This document shows, piece after piece, positions 17,381-25,510 of a stretch of DNA of 64,000 nt. Within the stretch, counting starts at the first letter, position 1; each line of letters opens with the position of its first letter. The notes beneath the pieces were generated by a model. It did no database searches. It was not told the origin of the DNA and worked only from the letters and a program-made list of their open reading frames with translations. The stretch is taken from assembly GCF_023380205.1 (NCBI RefSeq), contig NZ_CP093361.1, positions 1,234,172 through 1,298,171 on the forward strand, read 5' to 3'. The position numbers were made by a program, and so were the translations under genes. The DNA comes from Nicoliella spurrieriana. Lineage in GTDB: Bacteria > Bacillota > Bacilli > Lactobacillales > Lactobacillaceae.

Positions 17381-18766
17381 ATGAAGAAAAATCATAAGAA
17401 CACACTACTATCTATTTTATTAAGTGCCTCATTAATTGGTTTCACCGCTGCTCCACTAAATCAAATTCATAATGATCCAATGGTCCATGCGGCCATTAAC
17501 CAAACTAAGCCCGCAAACAAACCTGGCGCAAGCTCCGCCAGTTCCGCTAAACTGTCTGGGACTCAAACGGTGACTAGTCAAAAGACCGTTAACGATGCTG
17601 ATGTTAAGGCTGACCAAGCAAATCGTTCGGCATTGCTGGTTAAAAAGGGCGGTATTTTAAACATCAATAACAGTGTGATTGCAAAGACCGGGAATACGAC
17701 TAGCGAGGACAATAGTAATTTTTTTGGCCAGAACGCAGGGCTGCTAGTAACTAGCAACGCCACTGCGAACGTTAACCACTTAACTGAAACTACTAATGGG
17801 AACGGTGCCAATGCTGTTTTTGCAACTGGTAATAAGGCGGTCATCAATTTAAATCATGCTAAGATTAATACTAAACAGAATTCATCTAGGGGGTTAGATG
17901 CTACTCAAAAGGGAACCATTAAGGCGACGAATACTAATATCTCGACTCAGGGTAGCCACTCAGCAACTCTTGCAACTGATCGGGGTGGTGGAACGGTCAG
18001 CCTAAACACCGGGAATCTGAAAACTGCTGGGGATGGATCACCAATCATCTACTCTACTGGTAAGATCAACGTTAAAAACGTTCAGGGAAATGCAAGTAGT
18101 GCCGAAGCGGCGGTAATTGAGGGTGACAATAGCATCAATGCCACTGATTCACACCTTACTGCTAATCAGAATAATGGGGTCATGTTATACCAAAGTATGT
18201 CTGGTGATTCAAAAACGGGAACTGCTTCATTTACAATGAAGGGCGGTTCGCTAACTTCTAAAGTGACTGCTGGTTCTAAGGGCACCACTAAGCATACCGG
18301 AGCATTATTCTACGTTACTAATACCAATGCTAAGATTAATTTAAATAACGTTAAGTTAAGCAATGCTTCCAATACTTTAATCAGGGCAGCAAGCGACCGT
18401 TGGGGTAGCAGTAATAGCAATGGTGGTAAATTGGCGTTTACTGCGACTAAACAGGCCCTTACTGGAAATGTGGAAGTTGCTAGTGGTAGTTCCGTTGCCT
18501 TAGTCCTAAAAGATGGCAGTAGCCTCTCCGGCAGTATTAACTCATCCGACACCAAGGGGGTTACTAAACTAACGTTAAATGGGAATAGTTCTTGGAACGT
18601 GACTCAAAACTCATACTTGACGGAATTAGTCGGGAGCAAGGCATCCCTTAAAAACATTAAATCCAATGGGCACAAAGTTTACTACGATCAAAGTAATCAA
18701 GCCAATTCTTGGTTGAATGGTAAAACTTACAAATTAGCTGGTGGTGGAACCCTTAGTCCTAAGTAA
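17381..18766 (+). CDS. Secreted beta-helix surface/adhesin-like protein
   Basis: A 461-aa exported protein. Signal sequence: MKKNHKNTLL, a hydrophobic core, and a probable cleavage near VHAAINQ (about residue 35). The mature part is rich in Asn, Thr, Ser and Gly, with repeated short beta-strand rungs such as AVINLNHAKINTK, GTIKATNTNIST, GTVSLNTGNLKT and KINLNNVKLSN, a pattern expected of a right-handed parallel beta-helix. There is no LPXTG motif, no C-terminal membrane helix and no recognisable cell-wall-binding repeat, so it is either released or held by other interactions. The ATG at 17381 follows AAAGGAAG by 8 nt. Function is not recognisable beyond a surface or adhesin-like role. Confidence 0.75.
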   Translation: MKKNHKNTLLSILLSASLIGFTAAPLNQIHNDPMVHAAINQTKPANKPGASSASSAKLSGTQTVTSQKTVNDADVKADQANRSALLVKKGGILNINNSVIAKTGNTTSEDNSNFFGQNAGLLVTSNATANVNHLTETTNGNGANAVFATGNKAVINLNHAKINTKQNSSRGLDATQKGTIKATNTNISTQGSHSATLATDRGGGTVSLNTGNLKTAGDGSPIIYSTGKINVKNVQGNASSAEAAVIEGDNSINATDSHLTANQNNGVMLYQSMSGDSKTGTASFTMKGGSLTSKVTAGSKGTTKHTGALFYVTNTNAKINLNNVKLSNASNTLIRAASDRWGSSNSNGGKLAFTATKQALTGNVEVASGSSVALVLKDGSSLSGSINSSDTKGVTKLTLNGNSSWNVTQNSYLTELVGSKASLKNIKSNGHKVYYDQSNQANSWLNGKTYKLAGGGTLSPK

Positions 18767-18782
18767 TTGGGGATGCAGTTAA

Positions 18783-18814
18783 TTGACTTACATTATAAAA
18801 TGATTATAATGTAA
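18783..18814 (+). promoter_or_regulatory. Promoter with dyad, upstream of the T-box leader
   Basis: TTGACT (18783-18788) and TATAAT (18805-18810) are 16 nt apart. A perfect 11-bp inverted repeat, TTACATTATAA and TTATAATGTAA (18788-18798 and 18804-18814), spans the spacer and the -10 box, suggesting an operator in addition to the T-box control. Confidence 0.65.
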
Positions 18815-18817
18815 TTA

Positions 18818-19070
18818 ATAATAATTAACGATTAAAGATGAGTAAATTAATTTAGATTCTAAAGTGAAAAACTGACAGTGAGAAGGTTTTGTTTCTGATT
18901 AATTGAAGATGGTCTTTTGCTTTATTGATTCTACCGAGTTATTAATGAGGTAGATTCGGAGACTTCCGTTACCAAGGCTAAGGGTGGTAGGTAAACCTAC
19001 CAAACTAAGGTGGTACCGCGGAAATGAGCGCTTTCGTCCTTGTAATTAGGATGGGAGCGCTCGTTTTAAT
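18818..19070 (+). promoter_or_regulatory. T-box leader RNA
   Basis: A tRNA-sensing leader of about 250 nt. The diagnostic T-box core AAGGTGGTACCGCG lies at 19007-19020, preceded by a stem III-like hairpin (GGTAGGT/ACCTACC). The terminator GAGCGCTTTCGTCC with GGATGGGAGCGCTC and a T run follows at 19026-19067. An upstream GATGAGTAAATT segment (about 18837) resembles the K-turn and specifier-loop start of stem I. The specifier codon could not be assigned with confidence by eye. The downstream gene is a short-chain dehydrogenase rather than an aminoacyl-tRNA synthetase or amino-acid gene, which is unusual. Confidence 0.88.
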
Positions 19071-19085
19071 TTAAGGGAGGAATTA

Positions 19086-19859
19086 ATGATGACTAAAACA
19101 GCAGTAATTACCGGCGCGGGTCAGGGAATTGGTGAGGGGATTGCCCATCAATTAGCAAAGGATGGATTTGCCATTGCAGTAGCAGACATTAATGAAAAAA
19201 CTGCCAACCAAGTGGCTAACGATTTAAAACAAAGTGGGTATTCAGCTAAGGCATACAAACTAGATGTTGCAGACCGGAATGCAGTGTTTGAACTGGTCCA
19301 AAATGCAGTGAACGAACTGGGTGAACTCGGTGTATGGGTCAATAATGCCGGGGTTGCCTTTATTGAGTCCTTTGTGGATTCTGATCCGAAAGCCTTCGAA
19401 CGATTAATTGACGTCAATTTAAAGGGGACTTATTGGGGGATTCAGGCGGCAGCTAAGCAATTTTTAAAGCAGGGACATGGTGGTCGAATCGTTAATGCCG
19501 CCTCGCTAGCTGGAGTTGAAGCCTCTGCATTACAAAGTGCCTATTCGGCCTCTAAATTTGGGATTCGTGGATTAACCCAATCTGCGGCAAAGGAATTAGC
19601 CAAGGATGATATTACGGTCAACGCCTACAATCCGGGCGTGGTTAGAACTCCAATGCGGGATGCAATTGATAAAAAGACGGCTGCAATTAAGGGCATTTCA
19701 ATTGCAGAACAGCGGGCCGATGTATTAACTGAAATTGACCGCGGCCGTGAGGCGACGCCTGCTGACGTTGCCAACTTAGTATCGTGGTTGGTTAACCCTA
19801 AGACGGAATACATTACGGGACAGTCCTTCATGGTTGATGGCGGGATGCACTATCTATAA
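19086..19859 (+). CDS. Short-chain dehydrogenase, diacetyl/acetoin reductase-like
   Basis: A 257-aa NAD(P)-dependent SDR. The cofactor loop is TGAGQGIG near residue 10, followed by LDVAD, NNAG and the catalytic S...YSASK set (YSASKFGIRGL), with PGVVRTPM after it. The whole sequence, including the tail YITGQSFMVDGGMHYL, resembles the (S)-acetoin-forming diacetyl reductases (butA/budC group), which regenerate NAD from NADH; this substrate is inferred, not shown. GGGAGG lies 5 nt before the ATG at 19086 and 8 nt before a second ATG at 19089; either may be used. It is controlled by the T-box leader immediately upstream and ended by a terminator. Confidence 0.85.
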   Translation: MMTKTAVITGAGQGIGEGIAHQLAKDGFAIAVADINEKTANQVANDLKQSGYSAKAYKLDVADRNAVFELVQNAVNELGELGVWVNNAGVAFIESFVDSDPKAFERLIDVNLKGTYWGIQAAAKQFLKQGHGGRIVNAASLAGVEASALQSAYSASKFGIRGLTQSAAKELAKDDITVNAYNPGVVRTPMRDAIDKKTAAIKGISIAEQRADVLTEIDRGREATPADVANLVSWLVNPKTEYITGQSFMVDGGMHYL

Positions 19860-19947
19860 TTAATAGATGACGCAAACGGTTTACTTAATTATGAATGAAG
19901 TATAATAAAACGTTAGTCGTTTTAAAATTTAATATTTAGCTGCATTT

Positions 19948-19989
19948 AAGAACTGACTCTAATATCCAATTGGGGTCAGTTCTTTTTTA
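19948..19989 (+). terminator. Intrinsic terminator downstream of the SDR gene
   Basis: AAGAACTGAC and GTCAGTTCTT form a perfect 10-bp stem with a 17-nt loop and a T run. TTTACT and TATAAT at 19880-19906 (15-nt spacing) just upstream could alternatively make this the end of a small RNA. Confidence 0.85.
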
Positions 19990-20314
19990 ATTTTATTAGA
20001 AATATTAACTATATTAATATTTGAAAGTAACCATGATTTCATCAATAATTACCAAAAGATAGTCATAATTCACATAAATATTTTTAATAATCATTAGGTT
20101 TTTATCACAATTATACGTAATTTTCACCGACTGAAAATTCATTGTTAATTAGAAATTTAATAAGGATTTAATCAATTTAATTGTCTATCATTTGTGATAT
20201 TAAATATAACATAGATTTTTATTCAATATATTACGCTTAAAAATGTAAATTATTACAATTAATACATTAATATTGGATTTTAATTAATTAAAATGCATTA
20301 AAAAACAATTAGAA

Positions 20315-20351
20315 TTGACATTGCACTATAATTAATAATATAATGTCAATT
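20315..20351 (+). promoter_or_regulatory. Promoter and dyad operator of the pxp operon
   Basis: TTGACA (20315-20320) and TATAAT (20339-20344) are 18 nt apart. The promoter is framed by perfect inverted arms AATTGACATT (20313-20322) and AATGTCAATT (20342-20351), and a third related element AATTGTCAAT follows at 20359. The preceding 320 bp (19990-20312) is very AT-rich and holds no gene that I can support. Confidence 0.7.
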
Positions 20352-20409
20352 AAAATCTAATTGTCAATCTGCTATTATGTTATTTTTATTGACATACAGG
20401 AGGCGCATC

Positions 20410-21135
20410 ATGCACTCATTTAAAATCATCCCAGTTGGTGATCAAGCATTATCAATTGTTTTCCCAGATGTGATTGATATTACCGTCAATCGCCAAATTC
20501 AAGCATTGGTAAAACAGATTAACCAGTTAAATATCGTCGGGATTCAGTCCTTAATTCCTGCTTACCATACTTTAATGATCAGTTTTGATGCACTAAAAGT
20601 TACATATTTACAATTAAGATCAAAATTAAATGGATTATTGAGTACGGATGAATCTTTACAGAACGCTGAAAAAAGGATATTAAAAATTCCAGTTTGCTAT
20701 GAAAATCCTTATAATCCGGATTTGCAGTCAGTAGCTGAGTTCGCTGGTATCAGTCCTGAAGAAGTCATTAGGATGCATACGCAGGGAACCTATTTAATTT
20801 ATTTTTTAGGCTTTTTACCAGGATTTGCATATATGGCTAGCGTTGATAAGCAAATTGCAATGCCTAGGTTAGAAACTCCTCGGGTAAAAATACCAGCAGG
20901 GAGCGTTGGAATTGCAGGAATCCAGACCGGCTTTTATCCAGTCGATGCTCCAGGTGGATGGCGTTTGATTGGTAGGACTCCACTCAAGCTATATAATCAA
21001 AGGAAACCAGAATTATTTTTCCATTCAGGTGATTTCGTTAAATTCTTTTCAATCAGTCTAGATGAATATGAAAAAATCAAGCTATCTGATCAAAAGGGCG
21101 AATACAAAGTAAGGGTGGTCGTTGAAAATGGATAA
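20410..21135 (+). CDS. pxpB: 5-oxoprolinase subunit PxpB (KipI family)
   Basis: A 241-aa protein of the KipI/AHS1 family (carboxyltransferase-subdomain 1 of urea carboxylase). Typical segments are PVGDQALSIVF near the start, IPVCYENPYNPDL in the middle, YFLGFLPGFAYM, PRVKIPAGSVGIAG and TGFYPVDAPGGWRLIGRTP. The ATG at 20410 is chosen because AGGAGG lies 6 nt upstream; an in-frame ATG at 20377 would place that site inside the gene. PxpB acts with PxpA and PxpC to open 5-oxoproline to glutamate with ATP. First gene of a seven-gene operon; its end overlaps pxpC by 8 bp. Confidence 0.92.
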   Translation: MHSFKIIPVGDQALSIVFPDVIDITVNRQIQALVKQINQLNIVGIQSLIPAYHTLMISFDALKVTYLQLRSKLNGLLSTDESLQNAEKRILKIPVCYENPYNPDLQSVAEFAGISPEEVIRMHTQGTYLIYFLGFLPGFAYMASVDKQIAMPRLETPRVKIPAGSVGIAGIQTGFYPVDAPGGWRLIGRTPLKLYNQRKPELFFHSGDFVKFFSISLDEYEKIKLSDQKGEYKVRVVVENG

Positions 21136-22147
21136 ATTATTAGTGATCGATGCTGGATTACAGACTACTATTCAAGACCTAGGACGTTTTAATCACCAAA
21201 TTGATGGTTTTCCCACTTCAGGATGCATGGATCAATTTGCATGTAAAATTGCCAATTTATTAGTTGGAAATGCTGTTGATGCTGCAGTGCTAGAAGTGTG
21301 CATTACAGGTGGAACGTTTCAGTTTGAATCCGAGACTTTTATTGCTTTTACCGGTGGCGATTTTGCATTAACGTTGAATGGAAAATCTATTAATCCTAAT
21401 CGAGCTATCATGGTTCAACGTAGCGACATTTTAAAAATTGGTTATGCTAATAGCGGCCGGTATGGCTATTTAGCAATTGCGGGTGGAATCTTAATTCCGG
21501 TAGTAATGGACAGTCGTTCCACTACAACTCGGATAGGAATTGGTGGCCTTCATGGACGTAGTTTACAAGCTGGTGATTGTATCCCCATTAGTTCGAATAA
21601 TACTTTGGACGAATTTGCTTTTCGACAATCACCATTAAAATCTCCAGTTTCAGTTAATAATTATATTACCATTCGTTTTGTTAAGGGTCCTCAATGGGAA
21701 CAATTCGAACAAGCAGATGTTAAAACATTTCTAGGTCAATCCTATCAAGTATCAAGTGCTGCCGATCGGATGGGATATCGACTTATAGGGAAACCAATTA
21801 AAACTAGTGCTGCTAACATGCTATCAGAAGCAACTGTTTTTGGTGGCATTCAAATTAGTTCAGATGGAAAGCCCATCGTATTATTAGCGGATCGCCAAAC
21901 AACCGGTGGCTATCCAGTAATTGGCGTTATTATTTCAGTAGATATCCCTAAATTCGTACAAAGCCAAACAAATCGATTGATTAAATTTGACTTGGTGTCA
22001 TTTGAGGATGCAAATGATGAATTATTAAAACAACAAACTGCCATTAATAATCTTAACCACAGTTGGTATCTGAAACGATTTAAAGCACCAATCGGAATTA
22101 AGCGTAGTGCCGCACAAAAAATTAGTACTTTATTTGAGCAGGAGTGA
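21128..22147 (+). CDS. pxpC: 5-oxoprolinase subunit PxpC (KipA family)
   Basis: A 339-aa biotin-dependent-carboxyltransferase-domain protein (AHS2/KipA family). Family motifs are LQTTIQDLGRFNH near the start, MDQFACKIANLLVGN, FTGGDFAL, YLAIAGGI, RMGYRLIGKPI, and the late PIVLLADRQTTGGYPVIG. The ATG at 21128 has GGTGG 8 nt upstream and overlaps the pxpB stop. Partner of PxpB in 5-oxoprolinase; both are homologous to the carboxyltransferase half of urea carboxylase, which matters because biotin carboxylase and its carrier are encoded directly downstream. Confidence 0.92.
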   Translation: MDKLLVIDAGLQTTIQDLGRFNHQIDGFPTSGCMDQFACKIANLLVGNAVDAAVLEVCITGGTFQFESETFIAFTGGDFALTLNGKSINPNRAIMVQRSDILKIGYANSGRYGYLAIAGGILIPVVMDSRSTTTRIGIGGLHGRSLQAGDCIPISSNNTLDEFAFRQSPLKSPVSVNNYITIRFVKGPQWEQFEQADVKTFLGQSYQVSSAADRMGYRLIGKPIKTSAANMLSEATVFGGIQISSDGKPIVLLADRQTTGGYPVIGVIISVDIPKFVQSQTNRLIKFDLVSFEDANDELLKQQTAINNLNHSWYLKRFKAPIGIKRSAAQKISTLFEQE

Positions 22148-22152
22148 TAAAG

Positions 22153-22566
22153 ATGGACTTAAAAGTGATAAAAGAATTAATCAACTATTTAAAACAAAAT
22201 GAACTAAGCGAAATTACTTACCGCAGTGGAGAAGATGAAGTTACTTTAAAGCAATCATTAGTTGGGAGTGAAAACACTTTTGGTCCTATTAACCATACTG
22301 ATGATAAGGGAATCTCCACTGATAATGATCAATCTTACACCGTTAATTCACCGCTGGTAGGAGTGTTTTATGCTGCTAAATCACCACAAGATGATCCGTT
22401 TGTGAAAGTGGGGACGAAAGTTAAGGCGGGTGATTTAATTGGAATCATCGAGGCCATGAAGGTAATGACAGAAATTAAATCTGATCGTCCTGGAGTGGTA
22501 TCTAAGATTATGGTTAATAACGGAGAAGAGGTGGAATATGATGAACCACTTATTCAAATCGAGTAA
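22153..22566 (+). CDS. accB: Biotin carboxyl carrier protein
   Basis: A 137-aa AccB-like carrier. An N-terminal AccB-type segment (KVIKELINYLKQNELSEITY), a flexible linker and a C-terminal biotinyl domain starting VNSPLVGVFY can be seen; the biotinylated lysine lies in EAMKVM. The ATG at 22153 follows GGAG by about 8 nt. It sits between pxpC and a biotin carboxylase in one operon, so it probably carries carboxybiotin between that carboxylase and the PxpB/PxpC pair rather than serving fatty-acid synthesis, although the latter cannot be excluded from this window. Confidence 0.92.
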   Translation: MDLKVIKELINYLKQNELSEITYRSGEDEVTLKQSLVGSENTFGPINHTDDKGISTDNDQSYTVNSPLVGVFYAAKSPQDDPFVKVGTKVKAGDLIGIIEAMKVMTEIKSDRPGVVSKIMVNNGEEVEYDEPLIQIE

Positions 22567-23911
22567 AGCGGTTGTAGATTGGCCATTTCATAAATTATTA
22601 ATCGCTAACCGTGGTGAAATTGCCGTCCGAATTATTCGAGCTTGTCGAGACTTAGGGATTCGAACGGTTGCTGTTTATTCTACTGCTGATCGTGATGCAC
22701 TCCATACCAAACTAGCTGACGAAAGCATCTGCATCGGACCAGCAAGTGCTAAAGATAGTTATTTGTCTATTGATCAGTTGATTGAGGCTGCTAAGGTAAC
22801 TAGGTCTGATGCTATCCATCCTGGATATGGTTTTCTATCAGAAGATCCAACGTTTGCTAAGCAAATAGTAGCAAATGATTTAATCTATATCGGTGCGGAT
22901 GCTGATGTAATTTCATTATTAGGTAACAAAGAGGCTGCTCGTAAAACGATGCATCTGAACGGGATGCCAATCGTATCTGGAAGTAAGGAGGCGGTGACTG
23001 ATGAAAAAGTTGCTGCTGAACAAGCTGAACAAATCGGATATCCAGTTATGTTGAAGGCTAGTTCTGGTGGTGGTGGAAAGGGGATGCGAATTATTCATAG
23101 TAGGAAAGAATTCGCCAAATTGTTCAGCGTTGCACAAGGTGAGGCCGTAGAATCTTTCAATGATGAACATATGTATATTGAAAAATATTTAGCTAATCCT
23201 CGACATATCGAAGTGCAGATTATTGCTGATCAATACGGGAACGTGGTTTCTGTTGGCGAGCGTGATTGTACGATTCAATCTCATAATCAAAAGGTAATGG
23301 AAGAGGCACCTGCAGTCATTTTAAATGACGTTGATCGTAACCGGATGCTTTCAATTTGTGAGAATGTTGTTGCCCCTTTACACTACGTTGGACTAGGGAC
23401 AATTGAATTTTTGTATGAAGGACCTGGACGATTTTATTTCATGGAAATGAATACTAGAATTCAGGTAGAACATCCCATCACTGAATTAACTAGTGGGATT
23501 GACTTAGTTAAGGCTCAATTAATGGTATCAGCAGGAGCACAACTAGCAAAAATGCACCCGAATGAAAGCGAATTTGCATTAGAATGTAGAATCACGGCAC
23601 TAAGTGCAGGAACAATCACAGGATTACATTTGCCGGGTGGATATGGCATTCGTATTGATACTGCAATTTATCAGGGTTACGTCGTTCCACCATATTATGA
23701 TGCAATGATTGCAAAAATAATTGTCTTCGGTTCAAATCGACAAGAAGTAGTTCAGCAAATGCGCTCTGTTATTGATGAGACCGTAGTTAATGGAATCGAT
23801 ACTAATTTGAATTTATTAGCTCAGATTTTAAGTGAACCTGATTTTCGTAATATGAATACCAATGTGAACTGGTTGGATAATCAAATTCAGTTATCGAATG
23901 AACAGGAGTGA
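22538..23911 (+). CDS. accC: Biotin carboxylase
   Basis: A 457-aa ATP-grasp enzyme that carboxylates biotin using bicarbonate and ATP. Motifs: KLLIANRGEIAVRIIRA, the IHPGYGFLSED segment, the glycine-rich ATP loop SSGGGGKGMRII, the active-site stretch ERDCTIQSHNQKV, EFLYEG and EMNTRIQVEHPITE. The C-terminal domain (ECRITA onward) is complete. The start at 22538 lies inside the end of accB (29-bp overlap) with AGAGGT upstream, which indicates translational coupling. The first 16 residues are an extra extension compared with typical AccC. Confidence 0.94.
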   Translation: MMNHLFKSSKAVVDWPFHKLLIANRGEIAVRIIRACRDLGIRTVAVYSTADRDALHTKLADESICIGPASAKDSYLSIDQLIEAAKVTRSDAIHPGYGFLSEDPTFAKQIVANDLIYIGADADVISLLGNKEAARKTMHLNGMPIVSGSKEAVTDEKVAAEQAEQIGYPVMLKASSGGGGKGMRIIHSRKEFAKLFSVAQGEAVESFNDEHMYIEKYLANPRHIEVQIIADQYGNVVSVGERDCTIQSHNQKVMEEAPAVILNDVDRNRMLSICENVVAPLHYVGLGTIEFLYEGPGRFYFMEMNTRIQVEHPITELTSGIDLVKAQLMVSAGAQLAKMHPNESEFALECRITALSAGTITGLHLPGGYGIRIDTAIYQGYVVPPYYDAMIAKIIVFGSNRQEVVQQMRSVIDETVVNGIDTNLNLLAQILSEPDFRNMNTNVNWLDNQIQLSNEQE

Positions 23912-23916
23912 TGGTG

Positions 23917-24723
23917 ATGGTGATTAAAGCAAATAATTCTAACTTAACACAATTAAGTCCACTTGAGCTAAGGCATTTGATTCGTAAGGGCGATTATACT
24001 AATCAGACTAGTGGATTATGTGCAGGCTATACCCAGGCTAATTTAGTCATTTTACCAAAGGCATTGGCTTATGATTTCTTATTGTTTACTCAACGAAATC
24101 CTAGACCATGTCCCGTCCTAGAAGTAAGTGATGTAGGTAGTCGTAAATTAGTCGATTTTGCAAGAGATGTTGACTTAGCTAATGATTTTCCAAAGTATCG
24201 GATTTATCGTAATGGTAAATTAGCGTCTGAAACTACTTCAATCGAAGATATTTGGTCAAATGATTTAGTTAGTTTCATTATTGGTTGTAGTTTTTCATTC
24301 GAATCAGAACTATTAGCTGCTGGGATTGATGTTCGTAATATTAGTGAACACGTTAACGTTCCAATGTTTAACACCAATATTAAACTTAAATCTGCTGGTG
24401 TATTTCATGGAAATATGGTAGTTAGTATGAGACCGATTAGGGATGAATTGGTTCCCACAGCGGTTCAAGTGACTGCCAATATGCCTAAAGTGCACGGAGC
24501 TCCAATCCAAATTGGTCATCCAGAAGAAATTGGAATCCGTGACCTTAATCATCCGGACTATGGTGATACAGTAACAGTTAAAGATGGTGAAACACCTGTC
24601 TTTTGGCCCTGTGGAGTTACTCCACAAAATGTAATCATGCAGACTAAACCACCATTAGTAATTACACATGCTCCTGGACATATGTTAGTTACAGATGTCA
24701 TTAATTCAACACTAAAATATTAG
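23917..24723 (+). CDS. DUF1445 family protein (YcsI-like, putative D-glutamate cyclase/hydro-lyase)
   Basis: A 268-aa protein of the DUF1445/YcsI family. Recognisable segments are TSGLCAGYTQANLVILP, FTQRNPRPCPVLEVSD, FIIGCSFSFESELL, and the late PVFWPCGVTPQNVIM and ITHAPGHMLVTD. The same family forms part of mammalian D-glutamate cyclase, which interconverts D-glutamate and 5-oxo-D-proline; its bacterial members commonly adjoin pxpABC, as here and in the B. subtilis ycs/kip operon. That activity is an inference for this gene. Several ATG and GTG codons cluster at the start; the ATG at 23917 has the best spacing from CAGGAG. It begins just after the end of accC. Confidence 0.85.
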   Translation: MVIKANNSNLTQLSPLELRHLIRKGDYTNQTSGLCAGYTQANLVILPKALAYDFLLFTQRNPRPCPVLEVSDVGSRKLVDFARDVDLANDFPKYRIYRNGKLASETTSIEDIWSNDLVSFIIGCSFSFESELLAAGIDVRNISEHVNVPMFNTNIKLKSAGVFHGNMVVSMRPIRDELVPTAVQVTANMPKVHGAPIQIGHPEEIGIRDLNHPDYGDTVTVKDGETPVFWPCGVTPQNVIMQTKPPLVITHAPGHMLVTDVINSTLKY

Positions 24724-24736
24724 GGAAGTGATCTAA

Positions 24737-25489
24737 ATGGTTTCAATTGATTTAAATAGTGATATAGGTGAAAGTTATGGTCGATATCATTTAGGTAACG
24801 ATGCTGAAATTATATCGTTAGTTAGTTCATGTAATATTGCATGTGGCTTTCATGCTGGCGATCCAAATGTAATGGCTAAAACAGTTCAGCTTGCTGAAAA
24901 AGCCGGGGTGGGAATTGGTGCTCATCCTGGTTTTCCAGATTTAAACGGATTTGGTCGTCGTTATATCCAAATGGATGCTGAATCCGTTACAGATATGGTG
25001 ACTTACCAAGTTGCTGCATTGGCTGGATTTACTAAAGGGCATCGGTTACATCATGTTAAACCACATGGTGCTTTGTATAATGCAGCTGGAAAGGATATTA
25101 ATCTAGCTCGGGCCATCTGCAAGGGAATTCAAAATGTAGATTCACACTTACTAGTTTATGGATTATCAAATAGCCAATTGGTATTAGCTGCACAAGAATT
25201 TGGGTTACCCGTAGTTTCGGAAGTATTTGCAGATCGTAATTACCAAGCAGATGGAACGCTGGTTCCACGTTCACAACCAAATGCTGTAATCAGCGATCCT
25301 GAGTTAATTGCGAAAAGAACTGTTGAAATGATTAAGAATCATTCAGTAACAGCAATTACAGGGGAAACAGTTTCATTACAAGTGGATTCGATTTGTGTTC
25401 ATGGTGATAATCAAAAGGCACTTGCCATTGTTCGAAGGTTAGTTGATCAACTAAAGTTAGATTCAATTACAATCAATAAGGCAAAATAA
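24737..25489 (+). CDS. pxpA: 5-oxoprolinase subunit PxpA (LamB/YcsF family)
   Basis: A 250-aa LamB/YcsF protein, a TIM-barrel subunit needed for 5-oxoproline ring opening. Family motifs include IDLNSDIGESYGRYHLGND at the start, SCNIACGFHAGDP, GIGAHPGFPDLNGFGRR, HHVKPHGALYN, EVFADRNYQADGTLVPRSQ and SICVHGDN. RBS GGGAAGTGA precedes the ATG. Together with pxpB and pxpC it completes a three-subunit 5-oxoprolinase within one transcription unit. Confidence 0.95.
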   Translation: MVSIDLNSDIGESYGRYHLGNDAEIISLVSSCNIACGFHAGDPNVMAKTVQLAEKAGVGIGAHPGFPDLNGFGRRYIQMDAESVTDMVTYQVAALAGFTKGHRLHHVKPHGALYNAAGKDINLARAICKGIQNVDSHLLVYGLSNSQLVLAAQEFGLPVVSEVFADRNYQADGTLVPRSQPNAVISDPELIAKRTVEMIKNHSVTAITGETVSLQVDSICVHGDNQKALAIVRRLVDQLKLDSITINKAK

Positions 25490-25510
25490 TTGGTAAAAGG
25501 GGTGCTATAA

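Noticed and set aside
18818..19070. Assignment of the T-box specifier codon
   Set aside because: Several codons near 18930 are followed by A, as expected of a specifier, and stem I could not be folded unambiguously by eye.
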